From: an uncultured Phascolarctobacterium sp.
GTDB lineage: Bacteria; Bacillota; Negativicutes; Acidaminococcales; Acidaminococcaceae
Length of the DNA stretch: 64,000 nucleotides
Direction: 5' to 3'
Assembly: GCF_900770955.1 (NCBI RefSeq)
Contig: NZ_CAAGLX010000025.1
Location: 1 to 64,000, forward strand
Both the position numbers and the translations under genes were made by a program. The notes below the pieces were generated by a model. That model made no database searches. It saw nothing but the letters and a program-made list of their open reading frames with translations, and was not told the origin of the DNA. This document shows positions 16,078 through 25,375 of this stretch, piece by piece. Within the stretch, counting starts at the first letter, position 1. Each line of letters starts with the position of its first letter.

Positions 16078-18066
16078 TTATGCTTGCAGCGCTGCTTTAA
16101 CCTTTGCAACCAGGTTTTCAACAGTAAAGCCGTATTTTTCCATCATTACATCGCCAGGTGCAGAAGCGCCGAAGGTAGTAATGCCCAGAACATTCTTTTC
16201 AGTGCCGGTGTAACGGCTCCAGCCGTAAGGAACGCCTGCTTCAACAGCAAACTTGGTTACACCTGCAGGCAGAACGCTTTCCTTGTACTCATCGCTTTGA
16301 GCATCAAAAGCATCCCAGCAAGGCATAGATACAACGCTAACGTCAATGCCCTCTTCAGCCAGCTTAGCCTGTGCAGCCAGTGCCAGATGAACCTCACTGC
16401 CGGTACCGATCAGAACAGCCTTGGCCTCGCTCTTAGCCGGGCTCAGTACATAAGCGCCCTTATGAGCGTTTTCATGGATAGTTGCTGCATAGTCATGCAG
16501 AACGGTCAGTTTTTGACGGCTCAGCAGCAGGCAGGTCGGCTTATGCTTGTTCAGGCAAGCCTGTTGCCATGCGGTAGCAGTTTCCAGAGCATCAGCCGGA
16601 CGGATAACGCTTACGTTCGGAATCAGACGCAGAGCCATAGTGGTTTCAATCGGCTGATGGGTCGGACCATCTTCGCCCAGCGCAATGCTGTCATGAGTCA
16701 GTACAAATACAGCCTGAATGCCCATGAGTGCTGCCATACGGATGGTAGGACGCATGAAGTCGGCAAATACCAGGAAGGTACCACCAAAGGGAATAAAGCC
16801 GCCATGCAGGGAAATGCCGTTCAGAACGGTACCCATAGCGTGCTCACGAACGCCAAAGTGAATGTTGCGGCCGGTTCTGTCCAGCTTGGAGAAGTAACCG
16901 CCGGTTTTCATGATAGTTTTATTGGATGGGCCAAGGTCAGCACTGCCGCCAACCAGCTCGGGCAGCTGTGCAGCCAGGACTTGGATAATATCACCGCTGG
17001 CCTCACGGGTAGCATTTTTAACGGTATCCTTGAAGATTGCTTCCAGAGCAGTCAGGTTAACCATGGAGTTGCCGACAATGCGGTCCTCAAGTTCTTTAGC
17101 CAGCTCAGGATATACCATCTTATAGTCATCCATCAAAGCCTTCCAGGCAGCTTCATTTGCAGCGCAGCCATCCAGCTTAGCAGCAAAATGCTCTTTCACA
17201 TCTTCCGGTACATAGAACATTTCCTGCGACCAGCCAGCCTTTTCTTTAGTAGCTGCCAGTGCTTCACCGCCAAGCGGCTCGCCATGGCAGGACGGGCTGT
17301 CCTGTTTCGGGCTGCCGAAGCCGATGTGAGTGCGTACAATAATCAGAGAAGGATGCATAGTATCAGCCTTAGCCTCTTCGATAGCTGCATGCATAGCATC
17401 AACGTCCTCGCTGCTTGCTACGCGCAGAACCTGCCAGCCATATGCTTTGAAGCGAGCTTCAACATCCTCAGTGAAAGCAATATCAGTGCTGCCTTCGATG
17501 GTAATTTTGTTGTCATCATATAAATAAATCAGTTTTCCCAAACCAAGGGTACCTGCCAAAGAAGCAGCCTCGCAGGAAACGCCCTCCATCAGGTCACCGT
17601 CAGAAGTCAGACCAAAGGTGTAGTGGTCAACAACAGGGAAATCAGGTTTGTTGTATTTTGCGCCCAGCATAGCTTCAGCAATAGCAAAGCCAACGCCCAT
17701 AGCAAAGCCATGGCCCAGAGGACCGGTAGAAACGTCAACGCCCGGAGTCAGGCCGAATTCCGGATGGCCAGGAGTCTTGCTGCCCCATTGACGGAAGTTT
17801 TTCAGTTCGTCCAGGGACAAGTCATAGCCTGCCAAGTGCAGCATTGCATACAGCAAAGCGCTGCCGTGACCCGGAGAAAGAATAAAACGGTCGCGGTTGA
17901 ACCATTGCGGATCAGCCGGATTATAATTCATAAAGCGGTCCCAAATGGTGTACATCAAAGGAGCTGTACCCAGAGGGAAGCCAGGATGGCCGGATTTAGC
18001 CTTTTCTACCTGGTCTGCTGCCAAAAAGCGAAGAGTGTTTACACATGCCTGATCAATTTTCTGCAT
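16078..18066 (-). CDS. tkt: Transketolase
   Basis: ThDP-dependent enzyme of the pentose phosphate pathway moving C2 units between sugar phosphates. About 662 aa from the ATG of MQKIDQAC, which has GGAGG 8 nt upstream; the ATG at 18081 lies before that site. Typical motifs are GHGSALLYAMLHLAGY, SDGDLMEGVSCEA (ThDP/Mg) and EDGPTHQPIE. It is a single-gene unit with its own promoter and terminator. Confidence 0.97.
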   Translation of the reverse strand: MQKIDQACVNTLRFLAADQVEKAKSGHPGFPLGTAPLMYTIWDRFMNYNPADPQWFNRDRFILSPGHGSALLYAMLHLAGYDLSLDELKNFRQWGSKTPGHPEFGLTPGVDVSTGPLGHGFAMGVGFAIAEAMLGAKYNKPDFPVVDHYTFGLTSDGDLMEGVSCEAASLAGTLGLGKLIYLYDDNKITIEGSTDIAFTEDVEARFKAYGWQVLRVASSEDVDAMHAAIEEAKADTMHPSLIIVRTHIGFGSPKQDSPSCHGEPLGGEALAATKEKAGWSQEMFYVPEDVKEHFAAKLDGCAANEAAWKALMDDYKMVYPELAKELEDRIVGNSMVNLTALEAIFKDTVKNATREASGDIIQVLAAQLPELVGGSADLGPSNKTIMKTGGYFSKLDRTGRNIHFGVREHAMGTVLNGISLHGGFIPFGGTFLVFADFMRPTIRMAALMGIQAVFVLTHDSIALGEDGPTHQPIETTMALRLIPNVSVIRPADALETATAWQQACLNKHKPTCLLLSRQKLTVLHDYAATIHENAHKGAYVLSPAKSEAKAVLIGTGSEVHLALAAQAKLAEEGIDVSVVSMPCWDAFDAQSDEYKESVLPAGVTKFAVEAGVPYGWSRYTGTEKNVLGITTFGASAPGDVMMEKYGFTVENLVAKVKAALQA

Positions 18067-18102
18067 CGAGAAAACCTCCATTTTCCAAAAATATCTACAT
18101 TA

Positions 18103-18130
18103 ATTATATCATAAATCGCTATATTGTCTA
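18103..18130 (-). promoter_or_regulatory. Promoter of tkt
   Basis: -35 TAGACA (18125-18130) and -10 TATAAT (18103-18108), 16-bp spacing, 37 bp upstream of the tkt start. Confidence 0.65.
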
Positions 18131-18203
18131 TACTGATTCGTTAAAATTGTAAACTATTTACACTTTTAACTGAATCCCTAAGCGAAGGTAATGATATGAT
18201 ATT

Positions 18204-18656
18204 TTATTTGCCAGTGCTGCCGAAGCCGCCGCCGCGCACAGCCTTAGCAACCTTGTCATCATCATCTACCGTCAGGTAATTATAAAAAATGCCCTGAGCA
18301 ATACGCTCGCCCTGCGGAATGGTAACCGCCTCGGTACCCATGTTCATCAAAGCCACCATAATGTGACCTTCGTTATCCGCATTATTATAATAATCGGCAT
18401 CAATTATACCTACATTATTCACCAGCATCAGATGCTTCTTCACAGCCATGCTGCTGCGGATATGCAGGCCCAAGAACTCGCCTGTCTGCATATAAGCCTT
18501 CACACCGGTAGGCACCAGCACCAGTTTACCCGGCTCCAGCACAACCTCCTCCGCAGCGCTGATATCATAACCTGCGCTGAACTGTGTCTTGCGCTCCGGC
18601 ATTGGGAACTCAACATCCATATACTTGGCAACCTTTTCAAAACCTCGTGTTCTCAT
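18204..18656 (-). CDS. dut: dUTP diphosphatase
   Basis: A trimeric dUTPase of 150 aa that hydrolyses dUTP to dUMP. All five family motifs are visible: AGYDISA, RSSMAVK, GIIDADYYNN, GERIAQGIF and the C-terminal RGGGFGSTGK arm. It lies downstream of pnp past a terminator and has no convincing promoter of its own, so it may depend on readthrough. Confidence 0.95.
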   Translation of the reverse strand: MRTRGFEKVAKYMDVEFPMPERKTQFSAGYDISAAEEVVLEPGKLVLVPTGVKAYMQTGEFLGLHIRSSMAVKKHLMLVNNVGIIDADYYNNADNEGHIMVALMNMGTEAVTIPQGERIAQGIFYNYLTVDDDDKVAKAVRGGGFGSTGK

Positions 18657-18682
18657 TAGTAACTCACTCCTCCAATCTACAA

Positions 18683-18714
18683 AAAAGAGCTGTCACAAAT
18701 GCGACAGCTCTTTT
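18683..18714 (-). terminator. Terminator after pnp
   Basis: AAAAGAGCTGTC/GACAGCTCTTTT hairpin between pnp and dut, with T tracts on either strand. Confidence 0.88.
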
Positions 18715-18725
18715 AAATTCACAAA

Positions 18726-20813
18726 TTATTTTTGCACGCTCTTCATCAGAACAGCCTTGCGGGACAGGTTGATGCGGCCTTTGTTGTCGATTTCGGTAAC
18801 CTTAACAACAATTTCGTCGCCAACACTTACAACATCCTCAACCTTTTCTACATGCTCAGTAGACAGCTGAGAAATATGTACCAAGCCTTCCTTGCCAGGC
18901 AGAATTTCAACGAAAGCACCAAAGTTCATCAGACGGGTAACCTTACCGGTATAAACCTTGCCAACCTCAGCCTCAGCAGTAATGCCCTCGATCATCTCGA
19001 TAGCCTTATTAGCAGCCTCGGTGTTAACAGCAGCGATAAATACGCGACCGGTATCATCGATATCAATCTTAGCGCCGGTTTCATCAACGATTTTCTTAAT
19101 CATCTTGCCGCCGGGTCCGATAACCTTAGCAATCTTATCCGGGTCCACATGGATAGTAGTAATCTTCGGAGCATATTTGGACAGCTCTTTACGCGGTTCA
19201 CTGATGCATTCCATCATTTTGCCCATGATGAACTCACGGCCGCGTTTAGCCTGTGCCAAAGCCTGAGTGAAGATATCCTTGTTGATTCCGTCAATCTTAA
19301 TATCCATCTGGATAGCAGTGATACCCTTATCGGTACCTGCAACCTTGAAGTCCATATCGCCCAGAGCATCCTCCAGACCTTGGATATCAGTCAGGATAGT
19401 GAAGTATTCGCCGTCCTTAACAAGGCCCATAGCAACGCCGGCAACAGGAGCCTTAATAGGAACGCCTGCATCCATCAGGGACAGGGTGCTTGCGCAAACA
19501 GAACCCATAGAGGAGGAACCGTTGGATTCCAGAACCTCGGATACCAGACGAAGTGCATATGGGAAATCCTCTTCGGAAGGAATAACCGGACGCAGAGCAC
19601 GCTCAGCCAGAGCACCGTGACCGATTTCGCGGCGGCCGGGGCTGCGCAGCGGTTTAGTTTCGCCTACAGAGTACGGCGGGAAGTTGTAGTGATGGATATA
19701 ACGCTTGGTTTCTTCAGCGCCGAGACCATCAAGAATCTGTGCCTCACGCAGCGGAGCCAAAGCCAGAACGTTCAAAATCTGAGTCTGACCACGGGTGAAC
19801 AGGGAGCTGCCATGCGGACGAGCCAGCAGGCCAACCTCGCAGCTTACCGGACGTACTTCGTCTAATTGACGGCCGTCAGGACGAATCTTGTCTACAGAGA
19901 TAGTGCGGCGAACGATTTTCTTAACCAGCTTTTGGGTAATGTAAGCAACGTCCTTAGCATTATCAGGATATTTTTCCAGGAATACTTCAGCGATTTCAGC
20001 TTTAACCTTAGCAACGTTTTCTTCGCGCTCCAGCTTGTTGGCATCCATCAGAGCATCTTTGAGCTTTTGAGCACCATATTCTTCGATTTCCGCAACCATT
20101 TCTGCAGGCGGAGCGTAGAACGGAACTTCCATTTTCTCTTTGCCGATTTCAGCAACAATTTTCTCCTGGAACTCAACGAGCTGTTTGATTACGCCATGAC
20201 CGAACCAGATAGCGTCCAGCATGGTTTCTTCGGAAACCTCGTTAGCACCTGCTTCTACCATCAGGATAGCATCCTTAGTGCCGGCAACAGCCAGGTTCAA
20301 TTGGCTGATTTTAGCCTGTTCAACAGTCGGGTTAATAATGAATTCGCCATCAATCAGGCCTACGCGCACACCGGCGATAGGACCTTCGAACGGGATATCG
20401 GAAATAGACAGTGCGCAGGATGCACCAATCATAGCGGGCATATCCGGAGCATTGTCGGGATCAACGGAAACAGCAGTAGCAACGATTTGTACATCGTTGT
20501 GATAGCCTTCCGGGAACATCGGGCGAATCGGACGGTCAATCAGACGGCTGGTCAGGATAGCCTGCTCGGACGGACGGCCTTCGCGTTTAATAAAGCCACC
20601 GGGGATTTTACCTACGGCGTACATTTTTTCTTCAAAATCAACAGTCAAAGGGAAGAAGTCTACACCCTCACGCGGGGTTTTGGTGCCGGTAACGGCAACT
20701 ACTACGGCGGTATCGCCATAACGAACTAATACAGCGCCATTAGCTTGTTTTGCAATCTTGCCGGCTTCAATAGTAAGTGTTCTGCCGCCAAGATCCATGC
20801 TGTAACTATGCAT
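18726..20813 (-). CDS. pnp: Polyribonucleotide nucleotidyltransferase (PNPase)
   Basis: 3'-5' phosphorolytic exoribonuclease, 695 aa. Two RNase PH domains (RPSEQAILTSRLIDRP near residue 75; SSSMGSVCASTLSLMDAG near residue 430) are followed by a KH domain (IGPGGKMIKKI near residue 565) and an S1 domain (GKVTRLMNFGAFVEI near residue 630). A GGAGG site precedes the ATG. The rpsO gene that often precedes pnp is absent. Confidence 0.98.
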   Translation of the reverse strand: MHSYSMDLGGRTLTIEAGKIAKQANGAVLVRYGDTAVVVAVTGTKTPREGVDFFPLTVDFEEKMYAVGKIPGGFIKREGRPSEQAILTSRLIDRPIRPMFPEGYHNDVQIVATAVSVDPDNAPDMPAMIGASCALSISDIPFEGPIAGVRVGLIDGEFIINPTVEQAKISQLNLAVAGTKDAILMVEAGANEVSEETMLDAIWFGHGVIKQLVEFQEKIVAEIGKEKMEVPFYAPPAEMVAEIEEYGAQKLKDALMDANKLEREENVAKVKAEIAEVFLEKYPDNAKDVAYITQKLVKKIVRRTISVDKIRPDGRQLDEVRPVSCEVGLLARPHGSSLFTRGQTQILNVLALAPLREAQILDGLGAEETKRYIHHYNFPPYSVGETKPLRSPGRREIGHGALAERALRPVIPSEEDFPYALRLVSEVLESNGSSSMGSVCASTLSLMDAGVPIKAPVAGVAMGLVKDGEYFTILTDIQGLEDALGDMDFKVAGTDKGITAIQMDIKIDGINKDIFTQALAQAKRGREFIMGKMMECISEPRKELSKYAPKITTIHVDPDKIAKVIGPGGKMIKKIVDETGAKIDIDDTGRVFIAAVNTEAANKAIEMIEGITAEAEVGKVYTGKVTRLMNFGAFVEILPGKEGLVHISQLSTEHVEKVEDVVSVGDEIVVKVTEIDNKGRINLSRKAVLMKSVQK

Positions 20814-20935
20814 ATCTTATGCCTCCTATTCTTTTCACACATTGTGTACCTGCATATTATTCGCCGTCGATTAGAAAAATCCTCTATATTTTTACGGCTT
20901 TTTAAAATTTTTTTGAAAAAATTTCTACAACAGAC

Positions 20936-20978
20936 AAAAACGGCCGTCGGCGCTGCCTAAAGCAACACTGCCGGCCGT
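20936..20978 (-). terminator. Terminator after the zinc-ribbon gene
   Basis: Minus-strand ACGGCCG/CGGCCGT stem, extended by GGC...GCC and followed by TTTTTGT, 22 bp downstream of the 135-aa gene stop. Confidence 0.8.
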
Positions 20979-20999
20979 CAGCAATACTTTTTTATATCA

Positions 21000-21407
21000 T
21001 CAAAAGCCCATAAAAAGGCGCATAATAAATAAGACAATCGCACCCACTGCGGCAAAAACAATAAACGTCGGCAGCAAAAAGAAGATAACTGCTACAATGC
21101 CGCACAAAATCAGGAAGGTAATCAAAATACCGCTGCCGCAGCCAAAGGTATGCACCTTGATATTCGGAGGCACCTGCTGCTGTCTTTTATTATAGGAATC
21201 ATAGGCATCAGCGCCGCTATCATACACGGCACCCTCCTTAGCACTTCTGTTGTCAGCAGTACCTGCGCTCTCGTCAATTGTTACACCATCAAAGGTATCA
21301 CGCTCCTCCGGACTGAGCACCTGCGCATCAATCTTGAACTGATAATGGCAGTACGGACATTCAACGGTACCAGGAGCAACCTCGTGGCCGCAAAAATCAC
21401 ACTTCAT
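21000..21407 (-). CDS. Zinc-ribbon membrane protein of unknown function
   Basis: A 135-aa protein. An N-terminal CxxC...CxxC zinc ribbon (CDFCGHEV...CPYCHYQF) is followed by an acidic, low-complexity linker (residues 35-90) and two hydrophobic helices at the C-terminus. The architecture suggests a membrane-anchored protein with a cytosolic zinc ribbon. It follows the 514-aa gene by 16 bp and has a GGAGG site. I do not recognise a function. Confidence 0.7.
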   Translation of the reverse strand: MKCDFCGHEVAPGTVECPYCHYQFKIDAQVLSPEERDTFDGVTIDESAGTADNRSAKEGAVYDSGADAYDSYNKRQQQVPPNIKVHTFGCGSGILITFLILCGIVAVIFFLLPTFIVFAAVGAIVLFIMRLFMGF

Positions 21408-21423
21408 CTTCCTATGCCTCCTC

Positions 21424-22968
21424 TCACTGCAGCAGCATCAGCAGCAAACCCTCTTCGTTAACGTAACGCGGGTCATGCAGTTCCAGCTGCAAGGCTTCAT
21501 TTATCATATCCAGCATCTTCTTCAGCTTTTCAACGTCAGTAGCACGGCACATAGCAAAAACCTGCTTTTCCGTAAAGGTATAAACATCATTCAGTTTAAC
21601 AAAGCAGTACATAACAGCTGCCGTCCAATGCTCATAATCAGCATCCGCATCATCCGGCAAAACGCGGCCGCAAAGCATAAAATCGCTCCACATGGTACGC
21701 ATCAGCTTTATATCATATGCAGAAAAAAGACCAGTTCCCTTAAGGGATTCCAGCATACCCGAGATCTTATCCGCAAGCAGCTCTGCCGGCTTATAATCAC
21801 TGATTGCTGTGCTGAAATTAAAGCCTTCCATACGCACATAAATAGCATACAGGACAGAAACATGACGCACGAACATCGGATTGCGGTCAATAAACTCCTC
21901 CCAGCTCATCTCGCCGCCTTGGCGCACGGCAAACCAGTCCTTCGCCGCACTTACAACCTCGAAAAAACGCTTACGCGAGGTCTGCGACATCACCAGTCCG
22001 CGCAGAAAGTTCATCACCATGGTATTTTCATAAAAAATGTGGCCCATGAAAATATAGCCTTCTGTGTCAATATTATCATCTACCGGCAGCATCAGTGTAT
22101 ATTTTTCACTGGTGAAAATATTTCTGCAGACATACATGCCCTCCTCAGTGCGTCTTTGCACATCAAAGAGAACCAGCTTTGCTTTAATCAGCTCATTTAA
22201 AATATCAACGGAGGTATCCATCTCGGAAGCATCACGGCAGATTTCGTCACGGTAATGCTGCAAGGGAGTTTTATCATCGGCAAGCAGGCGATAATCAAAG
22301 AGAAAATAGTCCCAAAAGGTCTGCGAATATTCCTCCGTGCCCGGCTTTTCCTGAAGAGTACCGTTCTGAAAAATACCGCCAAAGAGAAAATCTGCCCTTT
22401 CAAGATCTCGGCGGAATTGCTTCTGCTTATAATAGCTTTGCACATCATCCAACAGATTCTGCATTCTATCGCCGATATTCAAATACACCTTTGTCGGCAA
22501 ATCCGGCGTAGAATACAGATTATAGCGGTCATGCCCAGGCAAAAAGCTGCCATCCTTGCCGACAATCTGCAATCTGCCGTCAACCAGCAGCTTAGCTTTA
22601 GCTTCGGCAGGCGCATTATCACGGGTAATAATGCGTTTCTTTTTCATATATGTATAAAACTCCTGCATAACATCAAGGAAATGTGCGATATTGCTTTCTG
22701 TTGCAGGAAAGCCCGAAACATTGCGGCAGCACCAGCCTACGCAGTCTATAAAATCCTCACGCGACATATCACCGAGAAAATTCTCGGAATTGCCAAGGTA
22801 AATACAAAGAATCGTAATATAATCCCAAATCTTGACCAGCTCGCCGTCCTTGGCTCCCTGCCATGTTTTATAGCGCAGGAAATCCTCAGCACAGGCCTGC
22901 TGCAGTACCGAATTCCATTCTTCATCCTGTGTATAAAATTCTTCTATCAAATCAAATACATTAGTCAT
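21424..22968 (-). CDS. Conserved-looking protein of unknown function, 514 aa
   Basis: A soluble, acidic, mostly helical 514-aa protein with many aromatic residues and no signal peptide or transmembrane segment. It has good codon structure throughout and a GGAG site 5 nt before ATG. I see no catalytic motif I can name. It lies between the lar genes and the zinc-ribbon gene and has its own extended -10 promoter, so it may form a two-gene unit with the zinc-ribbon protein. Confidence 0.65.
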   Translation of the reverse strand: MTNVFDLIEEFYTQDEEWNSVLQQACAEDFLRYKTWQGAKDGELVKIWDYITILCIYLGNSENFLGDMSREDFIDCVGWCCRNVSGFPATESNIAHFLDVMQEFYTYMKKKRIITRDNAPAEAKAKLLVDGRLQIVGKDGSFLPGHDRYNLYSTPDLPTKVYLNIGDRMQNLLDDVQSYYKQKQFRRDLERADFLFGGIFQNGTLQEKPGTEEYSQTFWDYFLFDYRLLADDKTPLQHYRDEICRDASEMDTSVDILNELIKAKLVLFDVQRRTEEGMYVCRNIFTSEKYTLMLPVDDNIDTEGYIFMGHIFYENTMVMNFLRGLVMSQTSRKRFFEVVSAAKDWFAVRQGGEMSWEEFIDRNPMFVRHVSVLYAIYVRMEGFNFSTAISDYKPAELLADKISGMLESLKGTGLFSAYDIKLMRTMWSDFMLCGRVLPDDADADYEHWTAAVMYCFVKLNDVYTFTEKQVFAMCRATDVEKLKKMLDMINEALQLELHDPRYVNEEGLLLMLLQ

Positions 22969-23000
22969 TTTTTCTCCATTCTCTGACGTGTTATGGAGAT

Positions 23001-23009
23001 ATTATACCA
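23001..23009 (-). promoter_or_regulatory. Extended -10 promoter before the 514-aa gene
   Basis: TGGTATAAT on the minus strand inside TGTGGTATAAT, 33 bp upstream of the start. It matches the element before asp23. A small CCACA/TGTGG hairpin overlaps it. Confidence 0.5.
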
Positions 23010-23020
23010 CACTTTTGTGG

Positions 23021-23464
23021 CTAATTTATGTTTTTTTGCGCCAGCTGTACCGCCACATAGATATCCTGCAGCGACACTCCCTGCTCCTGCGCCAGTTTGG
23101 CAGCGCTGTCATATTCCACATAACAGCGTTCGCCGCTGTCCAGCAGGCAGCACTTCACCGCCACATCACCGTAAGCAGTGTGCACCATGTCCCTGCGGCG
23201 CGGCAGCACAGTGCGCTCCAGACGCGCACGACGGATGCCGATAGTAGTCGTTTCTGCAAAAATCACCTGCTCCAGCTTCTCCCTGTCATCCTCGCGGCAG
23301 ATAACAGTAAGCTCCCATGCCGGACGGCTCTTCTTCATAAACACCGGCTGGTAATGCGCATCCAGCGCTCCTGCCGCCAGCAGGCGCTCCAGCGTATAGC
23401 CTAAAAGTTCGCCGCTGCAGTCATCAATGTCAGTTTCCAGCTTGCAGATGCAGTCTGTCTGCAA
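23021..23464 (-). CDS. larC: LarC C-terminal part (LarC2), -1 frame of larC
   Basis: A 147-aa reading frame carrying the C-terminal domain of LarC (LETDIDDCSGE near its start, then ETTTIGIRR). Its only start codon is a TTG with no ribosome site, and the frame stays open upstream through the A9 run inside the end of LarC1. It is therefore best read as the 3' half of larC, reached by a -1 frameshift, as described for Lactobacillus plantarum larC. LarC inserts nickel into the pyridinium-bisthiocarboxylate mononucleotide cofactor. Full-length product would be about 465 aa. Confidence 0.85.
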   Translation of the reverse strand: MQTDCICKLETDIDDCSGELLGYTLERLLAAGALDAHYQPVFMKKSRPAWELTVICREDDREKLEQVIFAETTTIGIRRARLERTVLPRRRDMVHTAYGDVAVKCCLLDSGERCYVEYDSAAKLAQEQGVSLQDIYVAVQLAQKNIN

Positions 23465-23492
23465 AGCATTATTGTTTAGAGAGTTTTTTTTT
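23440..23492 (-). promoter_or_regulatory. larC: Probable programmed -1 ribosomal frameshift site in larC
   Basis: LarC1 ends CAA AAA AAA ACT CTC TAA. Nine consecutive A (23484-23492) form a slippery A-AAA-AAA heptamer. A slip of -1 bypasses the TAA at 23476-23478 and continues N-S-L-N-N-N-A-L into LarC2. About 16 nt downstream, GCTTTGCAG/CTGCAAGC (23440-23467) can form an 8-bp stem with one bulge, a possible stimulator. Confidence 0.75.
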
Positions 23493-24420
23493 GCGCATTA
23501 TCCTCAATCAGCAGCGCACGCAAAATGCTAGGGCGATCATACTGACGCTTGCCTGCACCCAGACCGATAGCCAGAATTTTAAAGCTTTGCGGCAGCTCGT
23601 CCGCAGTCATCAGCGCAGCAGCGGCAGCAGCACCGGTCGGTGTTACAAACTCGCCCTGTACCGGCAGCAAGCGTACATTAAAGCCAAAGCGCTGCATAAT
23701 ATTTGCCGTCGCCGGAACAGGCACCGGCAGCACGCCATGCTGGCAGCGCACAGTGCCACGGCCCTCGCACAGCTCCGGTACAATTACGCTTTCCACGCCA
23801 AGGCTGTCGGCGCATACAGCAATCGCCACAATATCAACGATGGAATCAATCGCGCCCACCTCGTGGAAATGCACTGCATTCTTCTCTACAGCATGTGCTT
23901 TCGCCTCGGCATCGGCAATAATATCAAAAATTTTCAACGCCAGCGCCTTAGCGGCTGCACTCATATCCGTAGCATCAATAATCGCAATAACCTCCTGCAG
24001 GCCGCGGTGCTCATGGTGATGATGATGCTCGTGCGGTACATGGCTATGCTCATGATCATGCTCGTGTTCATGGTCATTATGATGCTCATGTTCATGGTCA
24101 TGATGATGTTCATGTTCATGTTCATGCTCGTGTTCGTGATGATGTTCATGCTCATGGCTATGCACTACAGCATCGCCGTTGCCATGCAAAAAGGCCATAT
24201 CATGGTCATGATTTTCATGCTCCTCGTCCAGAATAACATCAAAATCACAGCAGTCAACGCCTGCCTTAGACACTCTACTGATTTTATACTCAAAGCCCTT
24301 TGCAGGAATACTCTGCAGAGCCTTAGCAAGCATCTCCTTATCTGCGCCCAGGTCCAAAAGTGCTGCTACCAGCATATCGCCGCTGATACCGGCATTACAT
24401 TCCAAATATAAGCTTTTCAT
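23476..24420 (-). CDS. larC: LarC N-terminal part (LarC1), His-rich nickel insertase
   Basis: A 314-aa protein starting MKSLYLECNAGISGDM, the LarC signature, behind an AGGAGGAAG site. Residues about 63-140 are a His/Glu/Asp-rich insert with over thirty His, fitting nickel binding. The core then resumes (AVHFHEVGAIDSIVDI, GRGTVRCQHGVLPVPVPAT). LarC uses CTP and nickel to metallate the pincer cofactor used by lactate racemase LarA and related enzymes. It lies 67 bp after larE. It ends at an A9 run and continues in the -1 frame. No larA homologue is in the window. Confidence 0.93.
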   Translation of the reverse strand: MKSLYLECNAGISGDMLVAALLDLGADKEMLAKALQSIPAKGFEYKISRVSKAGVDCCDFDVILDEEHENHDHDMAFLHGNGDAVVHSHEHEHHHEHEHEHEHEHHHDHEHEHHNDHEHEHDHEHSHVPHEHHHHHEHRGLQEVIAIIDATDMSAAAKALALKIFDIIADAEAKAHAVEKNAVHFHEVGAIDSIVDIVAIAVCADSLGVESVIVPELCEGRGTVRCQHGVLPVPVPATANIMQRFGFNVRLLPVQGEFVTPTGAAAAAALMTADELPQSFKILAIGLGAGKRQYDRPSILRALLIEDNAQKKTL

Positions 24421-24487
24421 AATCTTCCTCCTAATCTAAATCTGCCTGCTTTCAACAGACTATCAATAAAATTCGCTGTAAATATAA

Positions 24488-25321
24488 TTAATCCTGCTTT
24501 AGCGGTTCATTCATACTGCCGGTGCGGTAGCCCTGCAAATCAAGTGCCACATAAGCAAAGCCTGCAGCCTTCAATCCTTTGTAAATCGTACTGCGTATCG
24601 GCTCAACCACCGCCAGCTGCAGCTGCTCGGGCAACAGCTCAATACGCGCCAAGTTGCCATGCACCCGCACACGGAACTGCTTAAAGCCCAGCTCCCACAA
24701 AAGCTGTTCTGCCTTATCCACCGCCGCCAGCTTCTCCGCCGTAATACGCTCGCCGTATACAAAGCGTGAAGCAAGACAGGCAAAGGAAGGCTTATCCCAT
24801 GTCGGCAGCTGCAGCTTATGCGACAGCAGGCGGATTTCCGCCTTCGTCAGCTCTGCAGTGCGCAGCGGGCTCTGCACCTTCAGCTCCACCAAAGCCTTCA
24901 GACCGGGGCGGTAATCGCCCAAATCGTCCATATTCGAACCCTCACAAAGCACAGCACCGTTTTCCTGTGCAATGCGCAGAAAATTGCTGAACAGCGTTTT
25001 TTTGCAGAAATAGCAGCGGTCCGGCGGATTTTCAACAAACTCCGGCACCTGCAGCTCATCAAAATCAAAGTAAAGATGACGGATACCTTGCTTACGGCAG
25101 AACTCCTCTGCCTCCGCTATATCACGCTGCGGCACAACGCCTGAGCGCGCCGTCACAGCAAGCGCCTTGTCTCCCAGCGTCAAATGCGCCGCCTGCAGCA
25201 AAAAAGTTGAATCAACGCCGCCGCTGAACGCAACCAGCACACTGCCCAAGCGCCGCAGCTCCTGCTGCAGCACGGCAAACTTAGCTTCCGCCTGAATTTC
25301 TAAAGCTTTTTCTTCTTGCAT
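24488..25321 (-). CDS. larE: LarE, sacrificial sulfur transferase for the nickel-pincer cofactor
   Basis: A PP-loop ATPase of 277 aa with AFSGGVDSTFLL near residue 33. The family adenylates the substrate carboxylate and donates a cysteine sulfur. The conserved KPSFACLASRF segment near residue 180 holds the Cys expected for a sacrificial-type LarE. An additional RCYFCKK CxxC-like pair near residue 100 is common in this superfamily. It is between larB and larC. Confidence 0.9.
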   Translation of the reverse strand: MQEEKALEIQAEAKFAVLQQELRRLGSVLVAFSGGVDSTFLLQAAHLTLGDKALAVTARSGVVPQRDIAEAEEFCRKQGIRHLYFDFDELQVPEFVENPPDRCYFCKKTLFSNFLRIAQENGAVLCEGSNMDDLGDYRPGLKALVELKVQSPLRTAELTKAEIRLLSHKLQLPTWDKPSFACLASRFVYGERITAEKLAAVDKAEQLLWELGFKQFRVRVHGNLARIELLPEQLQLAVVEPIRSTIYKGLKAAGFAYVALDLQGYRTGSMNEPLKQD

Positions 25322-25375
25322 AATATTCTACCTCGTAAACTGAAACGAAATTTAATTGCGATACACACCCCCAAC

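Noticed and set aside
16054..17523. A 489-codon open frame on plus opposite tkt
   Set aside because: It is entirely antisense to a full, well-conserved transketolase and has no ribosome site or recognisable domain. The same reasoning removes the large plus-strand frames opposite dxs, pnp, trpE, recN, thrC and cobN.
24001..24180. Repetitive ATG/CAT-rich tract resembling a repeat array
   Set aside because: It encodes the His/Glu-rich insert of LarC1 in frame; there are no conserved spacers, so it is neither CRISPR nor a non-coding satellite.
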